64,000 nucleotides of DNA. Source: Linnemannia schmuckeri. Taxonomy: Eukaryota; Mortierellomycota; Mortierellomycetes; Mortierellales; Mortierellaceae. This document shows positions 44,901 to 58,740 of the stretch, one piece after another. Every line of letters begins with the position of its first letter. Position 1 is the first letter of the stretch. The position numbers were made by a program, and so were the translations under genes. Under the pieces are notes generated by a model. That model made no database searches. It was given only the letters and a program-made list of their open reading frames with translations, and was not told where the DNA came from. Location of the stretch: contig JANATG010000006.1 in assembly GCA_029449235.1 (NCBI GenBank), positions 992,001 to 1,056,000 on the forward strand. The letters are read 5' to 3'.

Positions 44901-47900
44901 CTTGTCAGGATCAACTTGTCCGAGCAGACGGATTTGATGGATCTCTTTGGTTCGGATCTTCCCGTCGAGGGAGGAAACAGCGGAGAGTTTGCCTGGAGAG
45001 ACGCCCCTTTCCTTCAGGCTATGAAGAACGGCGACTGGGTCTTGCTGGACGAAATCAACTTGGCCAGCCAGAGTGTTCTAGAGGGTCTCAACTCTTGTCT
45101 CGACCATCGCGGCTCCGTCTACATTCCCGAGCTGGACAGGACCTTTGCTTGCGACATGAACTTCCGCGTCTTTGCTGCTCAGAACCCCTTGCAGCAGGGA
45201 GGTGGACGTAAGGGTCTCCCAAAGTCATTTGTCAACCGCTTCACCCAGGTCTTTGTCGAGCAATTGTCGGATGGCGATATCCTCTTCATTTGTAAGCACC
45301 TCTTCCCTCAAGTTGAGGATTCAATGCTTCAAAAAATGATCGATTTTAACTACCAAATGTTCGAGGAGACGATGGTCAAGCTCAGCTTCGGTCGCAAGGG
45401 AAGCCCCTGGGAATTCAACTTGCGCGATGTCTTCCGCTGGATGGAGTTGATGACCTTGCCCAATCATGGACTCGGATACAACCACGATCCGTCTGAGCAC
45501 TTTGATTTGATCTACCTGCAGCGCATGAGAACCGAGGAGGATCGCGTCGCCACCACCGCCTTGTTCGAAAAGATTTTCGGCCAGCCCTACACTCGCAGCA
45601 AGTCGCCCTACTACCACCTGGACGATAAACACATGCAGGTCGGACACTCGCTCTTGCCACGTCGGCACGGTGATACCGCCAACGTCCTCGGCAAGGACCT
45701 CCATCTCTTGCAGTCTTTATTGGCGCCTCTTGAGGGTCTGATGAAGTGTGTGGAAGTCAACTGGATGGCCATCTTGACCGGACCAGCCTCCAGCGGCAAG
45801 ACCTCCATCGTCCGTTTGTTGGCCAACTTGACCGGCAACAAGCTCGAGGAGTTTTCCATGAACTCCGGTGTCGACACAATGGAGCTCTTGGGAGGATTCG
45901 AGCAGGTCGATATTGCTCGTCACCAGGAGCACATCATGTTGGGTCTTTCTCGCCTTGCCAGTCGCGTCTCTCGCGAGATGGTCCTGATTGAGAGCCCCAG
46001 CCAAGCCAATCCTGTCACCTATGCCCGCGAGATCAGCCAGAGTCTTTATCTTTTGCACTCGCAGGAAAGGTTCGCCAAGCGCAACACCCTCGAGCATCAT
46101 CAAGCCAACGACCGTGTCATGCGTAACAACGCCATTGAGTCGCTCTTGAACCAGCTCCGTTACTTGGTTCAGGAGTTCAAGCTGGACTTTAACAAGGAGA
46201 TCGAGGAGCTCGACGAGAAGTTCAAGGTCCTGCGCGGTCTCGAAGTCACCTCGGTCAGTGGTCGGTTCGAGTGGATTGACGGATCGCTCATCAACGCTTT
46301 GGAGCACGGCTACTGGCTTTTGATCGATAATGCCAACTTGAGCAACCCCTCCGTCTTGGATCGTCTTAACTCTTTGATGGAGCCTAACGGCACCTTGATG
46401 GTTAATGAGCGCGGTTTAGTTGACGGCGAAGTCAAGATTATCCACCCTCACCCCAACTTCAGGATCTTCATGACAGTCGACCCCCGCTACGGTGAGTTGT
46501 CTCGCGCCATGAGAAACCGTGGTGTCGAGATCACGCTGGTCGATGCTGAATGGATCAACAACAGTCAGGACTCACTCAAAATTGCCAACACTCTGGGCGT
46601 TCGTGGAAAGGGCGTGCCAACAATGATCAGCCAGATCCACCACTACATTCAGAACTACTTCAAGTTGACGATGCCCTGGAAGACCGTCCACGCCAAGGAC
46701 ATGTTGCTTTACACCCGGTTCATTGTCGAGCGTCTTCAGAGAGGCGAACCCCTTGAGATGGCCCTTCGTCATGGGGTCCAACAGGTTTATACCTTTGAAG
46801 GCGAAAACCAGCTCGAGTTGCCCACAACCGAGACTTTGGAGACTCCTTCTTTTGTATTGGAACCTAGTGCCGAGAATGCATTGTCCGCCAGCAACTGTCC
46901 CCATCTTCTCGAAGGACGCATGTTTGCACAGGAATCCAAGTTGGCAACCGTTTCGCTGCATGGATCGTACCTGATGTACCTTCTTCTTTTAGACGCTCCC
47001 GCTGCTCTGACCTGGACAGCCGCGCACTATTTCTTGGAGACGACTTCTATTCACGACGCGGACCTTCGCAAGTCTTGGATTCAAAGCCTGTTGGAGACAC
47101 GCGATTTGGAGGACGATAGCAGAGCCCAGGCTTTGATGGCTGACTACATCCTGACTCAGTTGTCTCAGGGTGCTATGCTTACCCGGCTTGCAGATCTCAA
47201 GTCTTCCCTGGCTTCAAGACTCGGCTTGAACACCTACTTTATGGCTACTCAGGTAAAACATCCTGCTCTCATATGTGAATGGTTTTGGAAATTGCACTGA
47301 CCACAAAGACGCATGTTGCTTACATTATTTACATTTTCATATCTTCGATAGCCTGCGGATATGAGATTGAACCCTGACTTGTTCTGGGCGATTGACAGAC
47401 TCTGCCAATCCGACGAGTTGGCCCAGGAAGAATGGCTGGAGTACCAGGCGGTCGCCCGGTTGATCACTTTTTTCATCCGCGTCAAGAAACTCGATTACCT
47501 TGAAGAGAAGGTTTATGCCCAGGCACGCGGAAAGAAGCCTAGCACTGTCCAGATCTCGTATCTTTACCAGCGCCAACTCTGGGACAAGCCCTTGCAGCAT
47601 CAGGTCGTTGCCGAGATCAGCCCCTGTCTGAATGCCATTAAGACTATTGTCACTCAATGGATTTTAGACCTGAATGGACTGAGCGACGAGAATGTAAGAT
47701 ACAGGGGATCGCGTATTTTCATTTTGTCGCCTTTTTCATTTGAAGCGTAATATTAACATATACCCGCGTATTATCTGTATTAGGCCTCCAAGCTTCATTT
47801 GTTCCTTGATAAGCGTGATATGGTCTGGGAAGCCGTTCAAGAGCCCACAGTCAATGTCGGTGAGCTTATGATTTTGGTCAAGATGATGGCCGAGTCTGGC

Positions 47901-50900
47901 GAGTTCTTGCTCTCTATGGCACCCAAGTTCTTTGGTCCTTTGTTCAGGAGCTTGGACATTATGACCGAGGCCATGGTTCTCACCACGGGAACACTGATGA
48001 AGAGCCTTTGGAGACGTCTACATCCTTCCGTCCTGGCCTCTCAAGAGCTTGTCCAGGTCGAGGATGAGCTACTGGCCATTGCTTCAAGTATCGATGTATG
48101 GTCTGACGAGTCTCTTTTGGACAAGGATGTCTTAGCGAAGGCCAGAGCCATTGGTAGCATGCCCGAGTTCAAGGATACGCTTGTTGATGCCATTGCCACC
48201 TTGTACTTTGTCGACCAAAGCCCCGAGAACGGGGCTATCTTGCTGGAGACCATCAAGCATGTCCCTGCCGTAAGTTTCCTAACATCACTGATGCTGTTTC
48301 CAATTTGGTGATGGTGATATGAACATGGATACTTACTTTGGTTTTAACAAATATTTAGCATTTGCAAAAGCAAATTGAGGGTGTACAGAAGCAGCAGGAG
48401 GGATTCCCCAAGGTCAAGTCTGCCACTAACCAGCTGGCTGCGGATTTCATATATCCCATCATGGATTTCTCGAGCTCTGTGACGGAGATGGCTTTGTTAG
48501 CCAAGCTCCAACAGACTTTGCCTAAGGGTGTCAAGCTCTCAAGCGCTGTTCTTGATGAGATCCGCTCCTTGCACGAATTTTCACTTAAGAGCACCACACG
48601 CTCGGCGACCGACTTTGTTCCTCACAAGCGACTGATTTGGATTTTCGATTCCGATGCCAAAGGTAAGCTGAGAGTTTTATTTTGGTCAACTACGCTCATA
48701 TTGGATTCAAGGGCTGAAGCTAACTATACTGTTTTTTTACATGATGAAAATAATTAGGTGTGAATGAAACCACCCAGGCTGTTTACAATCGCTTGGTTCA
48801 GGATGTCCTGCACAACTGGCATGGGCGCCTCTGGCATAATGCCTTCAAAGATGCCAAATTTGATTCCTTTGGAGGCAAGGTGTTCAAGGAGGATGTCCGC
48901 GAGTACCCAGCTATCCAGGGACCCGCCAAGTTGTTCCAGAGCGTAGATACAATCGCCTATTTCAACTACTTGTAAGGCCTCAGGCACTGTCGCATCCTTG
49001 ACACAGAGTAGGCTGCGTTGTTAAGTGTTTGCTTGAACAATCACTAACCAAATTGATATCATTTTATAGGACTACACTCCCCAAGGCGGCTGTTAGCTCT
49101 ATGGATGCTCAGTTGGAACAGACTCGCTCACTTGTTGTCCATCAAGCCCGTACCTCGAAGCGCATCAACCGTGTTGCCGCGTCCTTTATCAACTTGATCG
49201 CTTCTATCTACTTGGTAAGATCGGAACGAGAGTTTTGGCGGCAAAAAGCAGATAAGCAATATTAAGAAAAATTGTTCAGTCGCTAACCTTTAAATTTTTC
49301 ATTTTCATTGATAGGTTTTGGATGTGATTGTTCAGGTTCACCCAGAGATTGACTTCTCCGCGCAACGTCACGCCCTAGATTCGTTGGTTGCTACTCTCAA
49401 CACCACGACTCGCCAAAGTCATGCCTTTGAGACCGATCTGTCGACCCTGCTGCACTTCAAGCAGAGCTATGTCTCGCTCAAACCCTCCTCTGTCGGTCGT
49501 CATCTCGCGCTGTCGATCTCGCACTTGGTCCAGTCTATTCAACTCTACCAGATCATCGGCGACAATGAGATTCAGCTCCAGAGCCACCACGGCAAGGCAT
49601 GGGTCCACATCGGATTGACATTCATGGCCCTCTATGTCCCCGACTACTCTTTGGATCCTACCGCCAAGCCCCGCCTGATGCTCCATGCCCTTCGTATGAA
49701 GCAGGAGGCACTCCAATCGGAGATCAAGGTCCGCCAGGAAATCGAGACTTCCTTTACGGGATCACAGGAGAACGTTGTTATTTTGGAGAAAATCAAGGAG
49801 TTAATTCGTGTCGAATACGAAATTGAGCACTTTGCGTTGGATGTTGCCCTCCGTCCCGCCAAGTCTCATCTCGAGGAGTTGTTCAAGCAAGTCTGGCAAA
49901 TCCAGAAGGCTGCCGTCAACATCGATTCGATCTCAGCTCTTCTCGAAAAGATCGAGACCATCAAGGACGGTTCCCAGTTTGACCAAGAGAAGTTGTTCCA
50001 GGATATCACATACGAGTTCATTCGTCGCAACGGCCAAAAGTTCCGCGCTTACCGCGATATTCTGCAGCCCTTGGTTGTCGCTGTCTACCAGATCAAGTTT
50101 GGAGTCCGTCTCATTGCCTCCGCTAACGCTTTGGCCGATCTTCAAGACCGTGATGCCTTGGAGACCATTGTCACGTGCTTGGTTCGCGTCCCTGACTACC
50201 ACGTCGAGAACTCGGACAAGTTGGACTCGCTTCATGTTGTGACCCAGCCAGCAACCCTTTCGGTCGTCAAGCGCACTGTCTTTGATAAGGATGTCGTGTC
50301 AAAGCCCTGGTCGTTCTACCTCAAGTACCTCATCACCGCTCTTCAACATCAGCGTCGTGAAGTTGCTGCAATTGGCATACTCGATAAGGCCTCCATCGAC
50401 ACTCTTGATAACCTCTTTGCCGAAGTGACTGACATCTGGACCAAGGGAGAGGAGCATGCTGCCAAAATGGCGATTGAGCAAGAGTCGCTCTACAAGCAGC
50501 GTGTCAACAAATATGAGGGAATGGACGACGATGCGATCGATGAGGCCACCTTCAAGGAGATGTTCCCCGATTTCGCCGACGACTTTAAGGCACCGGACGA
50601 GAGCATGACCATTCCTGACGATGAGGCCAAGGAGGCTGCCGCCGCCCCCGCGGTCGAGGAGAAGACCTTTGACGAGAAGGATGTCACCTTGATCGGAGAG
50701 CTTCACAAGTCAGTCTTCAGCGGCGCCGAGCTCGATAGATGCTCGGGCCGAGTCCTGAATGCACAAGAGCGTCGCTCTCTCATCTGGGTCTGGTACAACC
50801 GTGCCTCGGAATTGGCTGATGTTAGCGAGTGCGCCTTTGGACACCAACTGGATGCTGCCTCTCAGGGTGCTCACCTTCTTTCGAGTGCCTTGATGGAGGA

Positions 50901-53900
50901 CTGGCTGACCGGCAAGGACAACAACTACTGGTCTTCGGAGCCCACCTACGATTTCTACAAGGACCAGCGTGTTGCCGAGGTCGTCAGAATTGTTCCTATT
51001 TTGCAGAAGCTTCGCAACCGCCTCGAAGGTATTCTTTCCGTTTGGTCTGAGCACGCCATCCTCGAGTCCCTGATTGAGTTTTGTGACAAGCTCCTCGCTT
51101 TTCCCATGGATTCGCCTGTGGCCAAGATTCTCGCTGGAATTGAGGTTCTTTTGCTTAAGACGGAGGACTGGCAGATCAATGCCAGTCGCGAATACTCTAT
51201 CCTGGAAAACCAAGACGAGCTCAAGGCCTTGATTATTTCCTGGAGACAGCTGGAGCTGACATGCTGGCCCAAGCTCTTGGAGATCCAAGACAAGAACCAG
51301 GCGGAGAGCGTCTTCTCCTGGTGGTTCCACTTTTACGGTTCAATCGTTAAGCCTACCCGCGATATGGACTTTGCTCTGGACGATGGCCACGAGGTCGATG
51401 TCTCTGCTCACGTCAAGGCTCTGCTGGGTGTTCTGGACCAGTTCCTTCAAGCATCCACAGTCGGAGATTTCTTGCCCCGCATGGATCTTTTGACGTCCTT
51501 CCATCGTCATCTCCAGATGCGCGGCGACCTCACCCTCGCCGAACGTCGCCAGCGCCACAAGCAGGGGACTCTGGAGGTTGTTCAGGATGCCGTCGCCTCC
51601 AAGGTTGCAGATGCCGTCTGGAATGTTCACCAGTACTACATGCAGTTCACCGAGAATGTACATACTTATGTCGCAACACTGAAGAAGCCCATCGAGAAGG
51701 AGATGAAGGAGCACGTCAAGATTGCCAGCTGGAAGGACACCAACATCCACGCCCTCAAGGCCAGTGCTCTCAAGACCCATCGCCGTCTTAACAAGTTGTT
51801 GCGAAAGTACAGAGACGTCCTCAGGAAGCCATTGACCGACATCATCAACACCTACAAGTCGGAGACCCCTGTCGTTCACGCCAACAAAAAGGGACAGGTG
51901 TTCGAGATCATCCAGCCCAACGTCGACATCTGGATCACCAAGACCAACATGTTAACCGATGTCCCCGAATCGACCCGCAAGATCATGGAGGCCACTATTG
52001 CTCCCAGCGCAAGCGAGACGCTCCTTAACTTAGCTACCACCTTTGGTCGTCTCAAGAAGATCGCCTCCAAGAGCATTGTCCTCCCCAGATCCGACAGTGA
52101 ACCCCTGGAGGAGCTTTGCGGTGACATCATCCAACAGATCGAAGACTTTCAGAAGGACACGCCCGCCAAGATGACTGAGGAGAACAAGAGCCAGCTCAAA
52201 AACTTGAAGTCCATCCGCAAGCGTGCTTTGGTCGACTTGTTGAAGCTCTTGCAGAGACTCGGTCTGAACCGCCATCGCATGGTCCGCCTCGAAGAGGACC
52301 TTTTGGGATATGTCTTCCATCTACCACCCACCGAAATTCAGGACATCGAAGCTCAGGCCAAGTTGGATGACAGCATCATTCCTGCCAGCTCTCAGGTGGC
52401 CCAGCTCTGGAAGGAGTCTGATGATTACTTTTACAGGATCATTGCCCGTATGATGCAGCTCCGCGCGCTCTCCCAGCAGCCTCCCAAGGATATCACTGTG
52501 GTTGAGGCCGAAAAGGGCCGCGGTTACACCGAGCATCTCGTCAACCTCGTCATTGAGCAACGCCAGGAGCTTCAGTCAATGAAGTCCGCTATGGACACTA
52601 TCCGTGGAGTCGCTGCTCAGTTCGAGGCCATCTTCGGTCTGCCCAAGGACAAGACCGTATCCCTCAATGGAAACGGTGTTCAGAGACTTGTTCAGCACAA
52701 GGCTGCTTTGGATAAGCTTCTCGATATATTTGGTGACTCTTTGCTCGTCTTTGAAGCCGCTGTCCGCCACTCGACATCGACCGTTCGTGGTCAGATGTTG
52801 ACGCTGATGCAGTCTTCCCTCGCCAAAGCCAAGACCCTCAAGATCGCTTCCGACAAGATCGTCGATCAGTGGTTCCTTAACCCTCGGGTCACTGGAGGCG
52901 TTTCCCCTATTCTCGCCAGCTCAATCCTTGAAGCCTTGTCCCAGAGCCTAGATGCCGTTCATGATATTGAACAGACCTTGAGGACCGTTTTGGATCAGAT
53001 GCCTGAGACCTACTGCATCATTGCTCCTCTTCTCTGCCAGATTTCCGAATCCTTCCCTCGCCAATGGTCGTTCGATCAGCCTGCTCAAGCCGAACTTTCC
53101 TTGGAAGGCAACGAGCCTGTTCGTCAACTCGTCCAGGAGATTAGCGACGAGATTGATGGATGCCTGACCTTTGTTCTTTTGAGAGTTCAGGATTTGAGCA
53201 AGAAGGCCAAGGCCGCCGCCGCCGCCGCTGCCGCTTCAGGTTCAGAGGGTGCTACCTCCAAGACTGAGGATGAGGATGACGAGAAGGACGAGTACGGCAT
53301 GCCTGAAAAGTTCATCACCACCGAGAACAAGAGGTTTGTCGCCATGCACCGTGCCCTGAACATGGAGTCGATTATCCGCCGGACCCAGTCGATCAACCAA
53401 AAGATCCAGGAGTTGGTTCAGCACCATTCTCAGCACTCTACCACCCTTCGTCCTGAACACCGTGCTGCTGCCGAAGCCATGGTCACGTTGCGTCTCCAAG
53501 AACTCTACCCGTTCATCCAGCAGTATTTGTTCCTGGCCCAGCACCACCTCTTCCATTTTGTCCAATACCACAAGACAATTAACAAGCTGACCTATGTCCT
53601 CTGCAATACCTTCTCGATCCTCTTCAGCAAGGGCTTCTGCATTCCGGAGATGGAGCAGGAGATGAAGGAGGGCGAGGAGGAGAGCAATGTCGGAGGCACC
53701 GGTATCGGCGATGGTGAGGGTGGAAAGGATGTCAGTGACGAGATCGAGGATGAAGAACAGGTCCTCGGCACTCAGAATGACAAGAAGCAGGACGAGGATG
53801 ATAAGAAGGAGACCCAGGAAGAGGACAAGGGTATTGAGATGGAGAACGACTTTGAAGGCAACATGGAGGATGTCGAGCCCAGTTCTGATCAGGACGACGA

Positions 53901-56535
53901 TGATGAGGACGACGATGAAGAAGACAAGGAGGATCCTGATGAGGCTATTGGCGATGTCGACGACGACAACCCTGAGGCCATCGATGAGAAGATGTGGGGA
54001 GACGACGAGGCCGAGGACGCACGCGACAATGACAAGATGATCGACGAAGACAAGTCCACTGAGCAGAATGAACAGGAGTCCGACATGGTTGCCAAGGATG
54101 AGGAAGACTCAGGCAAGCAAGATGAAAAGAGAAAGAACAAGAAGGAGGAGAAGAAAGAGCAAGGCAAGGACGACGAGCAGGCCGAGGCTCAGGAGGGTGG
54201 TGATGAAGAAAAGAACGACGAGGCACCTCAGGAGGACGATGATGCTGAGGAGGAAGAGTTTGAGGATCACAACGATGAGGAGTCCGCAGAGCACAAACCT
54301 GACGACCAGCAGCAAGTCGAGATTCCTGAGGCTGAGACCCTAGACTTGCCTGACGATCTGAACCTTGACGGAGACGAAAAGGAGGGAGACGATGGAGAGG
54401 ACGAAGGTCCAGATGATGAACCCTTCCAGGACCAGATGGATGTTGAAGAACAACCGTCAAAGGACAAGAAGGGAGATGAAGGTAATGATGAAGAGAATGA
54501 GGAGGAGGAGCAGGAGGGTCAGGAGACCACATCTGGAGACAAGCCTGAGGATGAGGAAATGGAGGGTCCAGAAGATGAGGACTCTGAGATGGCCGAGCCT
54601 CCAGTTACTGGCGATGAGGAGAAGGAAGGCGAGGAGAAGGAAGAGGAGGGTGATGAGGAATCTCGCGATGACTCTCGCCAGCGCCCCGACGAGGAGGCTC
54701 GAGCAAAGGTAGAGGAGAACAAGCAGCAGGAGGGGGAGAACGAGGAGGAGGAAGACGACGTCAAGGCTTCGGAGCAGGAGGAACAGCCCGACCAGGATGC
54801 TGAAGCGAAGCAAGAGTTTGGCGTCGAGGGTGAGCAAGGCAAGGCCAACTCCAGCGAGAACCCCAAGGCCGAGGCCGATAGCCAGCGTTCGATGGAGAGT
54901 GCCCCGACATCGTCCAGGTCAGACCCCAACATGGACGATCAGCAGGATCAGCAGAACAAGCCTCAGGAACGTGGCGATGACTCGCAGAAGGAGAGCCGCC
55001 CCTCGAACGAGGACAACAACGAGAAGCCCAAGAAACGCGAGACCAACCCTCATCGATCCTTGGCCGAGGCTCTCAAGAACTGGAAGCAGAAGTTGCAGGA
55101 TTTGGCTGATCCCGATGAGGAGGAGGAGGCGGATGAGGAGAAGCCTACGGAGGAAAAGTCGAAAGATGAGGAGCAGAAGGAGGGAGAGGAGATGGAGGTT
55201 GATGAGAATCAGGCATTCGAGTACCTCCAAAACAACGACGAAGCACACGATATGGAAACTATGGGCAACGCCAACGAGCAGCAAATGCAGGATCGCAACA
55301 AGGATCTGGCTACCATCGACGAGGAGCAGATGATGGAGGACGAGAAGGATGACCAAGTTGCCGACATGGATGTCGATCCTCAGGAGGAAGACGTCAACAT
55401 GGATGAGGGTCCCGAAGATCAGAAGCCTCAGGTCGATGAGGAGGCGATGGAGGAGGCCAAGCCTGAAAACCCAGCCGGCGCTTTCTTCTCTCAACGCATG
55501 GACAAGCGCAAAGAGGACAAGGACGATACCGAGGATGAGAATAATGACAAGAAGCGTGAGAAGGACCGTACTTCTGACGCTCACGAGCCACTCAAGCCCG
55601 AAGAGATCGAGGAGTTGCGCCAACAACTGGAGGTGTCGCTTGGTGACTGGCGTTCGACAGGCAGAGATCCCAAGGATGCGCAGGCTCTCTGGCAAAAGTA
55701 CGACAACCTCACTCAAGATCTCGCCCTCGGTCTTTGCGAGCAACTGCGCTTGATTCTGGAACCCACCCAGGCAACTAAGCTGAAGGGAGACTACCGTACC
55801 GGAAAGCGCCTGAACATGAAGAAGATTATTCCCTACATCGCATCCCAGTTCAAGAAGGACAAGATCTGGCTTCGCCGCACCAAGCCCTCCAAGCGTCAGT
55901 ACCAGGTCATGATTGCCATTGACGACTCGACGTCCATGTCCGAGTCGCACTCTGTCCAGCTCGCTTATGAAGCGCTCGCTTTGATCTCGAAGGCGCTCTC
56001 CCAGCTCGAGGTCGGAGAGATCGGTATCATGTCGTTTGGAGAGCGCGTCGATTTGCTTCACCCGTTCGACCAGCCTTTCACCGGTGAGGCAGGAGCCAAG
56101 GTCCTGCAGCGGTTCGGATTCGATCAGTCGAAGACCAAGGTCAAAGAGATGATGGAGTCATCGATTGCACTTTTGCAGCATGCCAAGCTGAACCAGTCCG
56201 GAGCAACTCGGTCACAGGAATTGTGGCAGCTGCAGATTATAATTTCGGACGGTATCTGCGAGAGCCACGAGACATTGAAGGCATTGGTCCGCCAAGCTGC
56301 TGAGCAGCAGATCATGCTTATCTTTATCATTCTCGACAATAAGCCTGAGAAGGAGTCGATCATGAAGATGACGACTGCCAGCTTCACTTCGGTCAACGGC
56401 ATGCCCAAACTGTCGCTCAACCCTTACCTCGAGACGTTCCCCTTCGACTACTACGTCGTCCTGCAGAACATCAACAGTCTGCCCGAGACCCTTGCTGATG
56501 CCCTTCGTCAATACTTCAGCTTTGTCGCGTCTTAA
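38933..56535 (+). CDS. MDN1: Midasin (Mdn1/Rea1), giant AAA+ ribosome-assembly ATPase
   Basis: Eleven exons give 5,539 residues, the usual size (human about 5,600, yeast 4,910): 38933-39378, 39492-39579, 39678-39952, 40059-40396, 40492-47252, 47352-47693, 47784-48269, 48359-48662, 48758-48971, 49070-49214 and 49315-56535. Six AAA modules have Walker A motifs GVTGAGKT (about 362), GETGTGKTT (712), GPTSAGKTS (1139), GETGCGKTT (1429), GSPGVGKTS (1832) and GPASSGKTS (2146). Their Walker B-like segments include LLDEINLAS, VLDELNLAP and LLDEISLAD. A long helical linker follows, then an extremely Asp/Glu-rich region at about 4575-5228. The C-terminal von Willebrand A-like MIDAS domain carries IDDSTSMSES (Asp-x-Ser-x-Ser at 5336). 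Midasin uses ATP to strip Rsa4 and Ytm1 from pre-60S particles in the nucleolus and nucleoplasm. Two exons hold 84% of the coding sequence. AATAAA lies at 56570-56575. Confidence 0.97.
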
Positions 56536-56875
56536 AAAATCACAGTTCATATAATAATTTTGTACCTGAAATAAATCAAATCACGAATAGTCATCAGTAT
56601 CCAATCGTGTGCCAGGGTATCATTTGTTCATTTGTGCACGGACGGGTGAGGATGGAAAGAAGGAAAGGGTTGAGAAAAAGCCACCCAGTGAACACCACTT
56701 TTCACATTCATCGCTACAGCCGAACAGCCATTCCAAATCCTAACCTACTATTCTACAGGGATCACATTCAGCTTCAGCAGGCAGTCAGCGCAGTCATTGC
56801 TCTTTTTGACAGCACACAGGATACCTCCATCCAGACCATTTTTTTTTTTTTTTTTTTTTAGTTGCGCGTATCAAC
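56536..56875. other. Intergenic spacer, possibly with a 5' leader intron
   Basis: The midasin polyadenylation signal is at 56570. A T run (56840-56859) is directly followed by AG and 15 bases later by the ATG at 56876, which looks like an acceptor site of a leader intron. No other gene seen. Confidence 0.45.
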
Positions 56876-58701
56876 ATGCTGCCATGGCGACCACTCGGGA
56901 TGCTGACCTTTGGTCTGACCATCATATTCCTGTTTGTGCGACTCCACGGTGACGGATACGACTTCCCCGTCCGGGTCGCCAAATGCGACAAAAAACTCGA
57001 GCAACAGCCAAAGCCCAGTCGGACATTCTTGGAGATTTCAGGAGTCTATCATGACCAGTTCTGGGATTGGCCTAAGGAGCAAGACCAGGATGGATCGATC
57101 CCTATCCATGTCCCTCCATCGGCTTCTGCTTCGCTCGCGTCATCGTCAGGGAATATCAATAATCACTCCCAGCAACAACAACATCAGGGGCAGGGGCAGC
57201 AAAGGGAACAACAAGGGCAAGGACTCAAGTTTGGGGTAGGTTGGAACTCTCAGTGGCAACTTGAAAAGAAGTCCCCGGCAGATGCAGGAGAAGCAGAAGT
57301 AGGAGTACCTTCAGATCGTCAGGTCGACGACACCCAGAGCGGCGACCGACAATACCGGGATGAACAAAGAACTGATCAAGATGCTTACATGGACTCAGAG
57401 CGGTGGATTTGGATGACGAATGTTTGGTTGGAGGACAGCGACTCTGGGTCAGGTGAGGACATAAGTCAATGGAACAATGAGCGTAGTTTCTGGACAGTTT
57501 TTCATGGACATAAGTATACTCATTCAAGTCTTGAAAAAAATCATGCGATATATTTTATAGGTTACCTTCGACAATATCGACGTCGGTTGGATCACGTCAT
57601 GGAGAGCGATGATTCCAAATGTAAGTCCATGGCTCTGTTTGTTGTAGCACAGTGAAAAGGGTAAAAGCATATATATTTTGACATATTTCGTGTGATACTG
57701 TTTTTGTTATTTGTCTCTTCGCTTAGCTTGGGAGTTGATGTACACGCACCGATTCCCAGGCGTTATCACGCACACGTCGCTCTCAAAGCGTGTCTTTCCG
57801 GAAGCGACAACAGGAGGAAGCGATCAGGGTGACCAGCAAAAGGCCTCAACGGACAACTCGTCACCCCTTTCAGCACCTCGTGGTCGTGAAGTAACGCGAC
57901 TGGCGATTGTATACAGGGTCGTGCAGGAGGAACATGTTTCCTACCATACGCGTGTTTATCATTTCGGGGTCTTGCAGCACCATACTGAGCTCAGAGGTAA
58001 TCCTTGATGCAATTCTTGTAAAAAGGGTTTTTTATTGGAGCAATTATCAATACTATACAGATACGAACTTATTAACGTGTACTTTTGGCATGATTTTATT
58101 TTCTCCCTGTAGTTTGCGAGCCACTCACGACAACGACTTGTCACACACACGCGCCGTTCTTGAACTTTGACTACGTCCTTCCTGGCTCCGCCCCGATCAA
58201 GGACTTTAGTCTTGAGCATGACATGATTTATTACTCAAGGTAGTGTGTTTGCTTATTAGGCTCGAGTAATGGGGTCTTCAGGGGAGTCATGTTACGGAAA
58301 GAACGAGATATGCGTGTTAAAGTCTCTTTCGTTATTTTATGATCTTAAATAATTCGTACAGATTGTTCGACACGAACGAATTCCGGAGACTGAAACTCCC
58401 ACGACTTCAGGAAGACGTAACAACACCCGAGCGTCCGTTTACCCTGACCTCTGGCGCTCCAGGGCCAGTTATGGGTACATTTTTTTGTGTTTCAATGAAA
58501 GGGGCGAAGATGTCAGGAAATGGTGAGCTTATTAACAGTGATGTCTTACTCCCTGTATTACATGTATTTCTAGCTAACAAGGACAAGAAGAGTATGCAAT
58601 ACCGACAAAGTTTCCTGGCCAAGGTACCCTCCGTTACTGGAAGGTATGTCTTTGATCATAATGGCGGTTGTTGTTCATGCATAGTTAGAGAAAAAAAGAG
58701 G

Positions 58702-58740
<39 letters not shown>

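Noticed and set aside
45717..46307. Minus-strand frames of 130-270 codons across the midasin AAA region and elsewhere in that gene
   Set aside because: They are shadows of a strongly conserved coding exon on the plus strand.
53889..54837. Long minus-strand frames rich in Ser/Leu opposite the midasin acidic region
   Set aside because: They are a by-product of GAG/GAT codon runs on the coding strand. They have no start context or domain.
5776..56535. A functional gene cluster linking the neighbouring genes (for example lipid transfer, phosphatidylserine synthesis and exchanger)
   Set aside because: The genes belong to unrelated housekeeping functions on both strands with separate promoters. 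Nothing beyond adjacency suggests co-regulation.
57500..57620. Alternative reading VTFDNIDVGWITSWRAMIPN for exon 2 of the unknown gene, with a donor at 57514
   Set aside because: The text looks protein-like. However, the donor at 57514 ends in phase 2, the frame would need phase 0, and the next exon requires phase 1. Only the other frame (GYLRQYRRRLDHV) joins cleanly.
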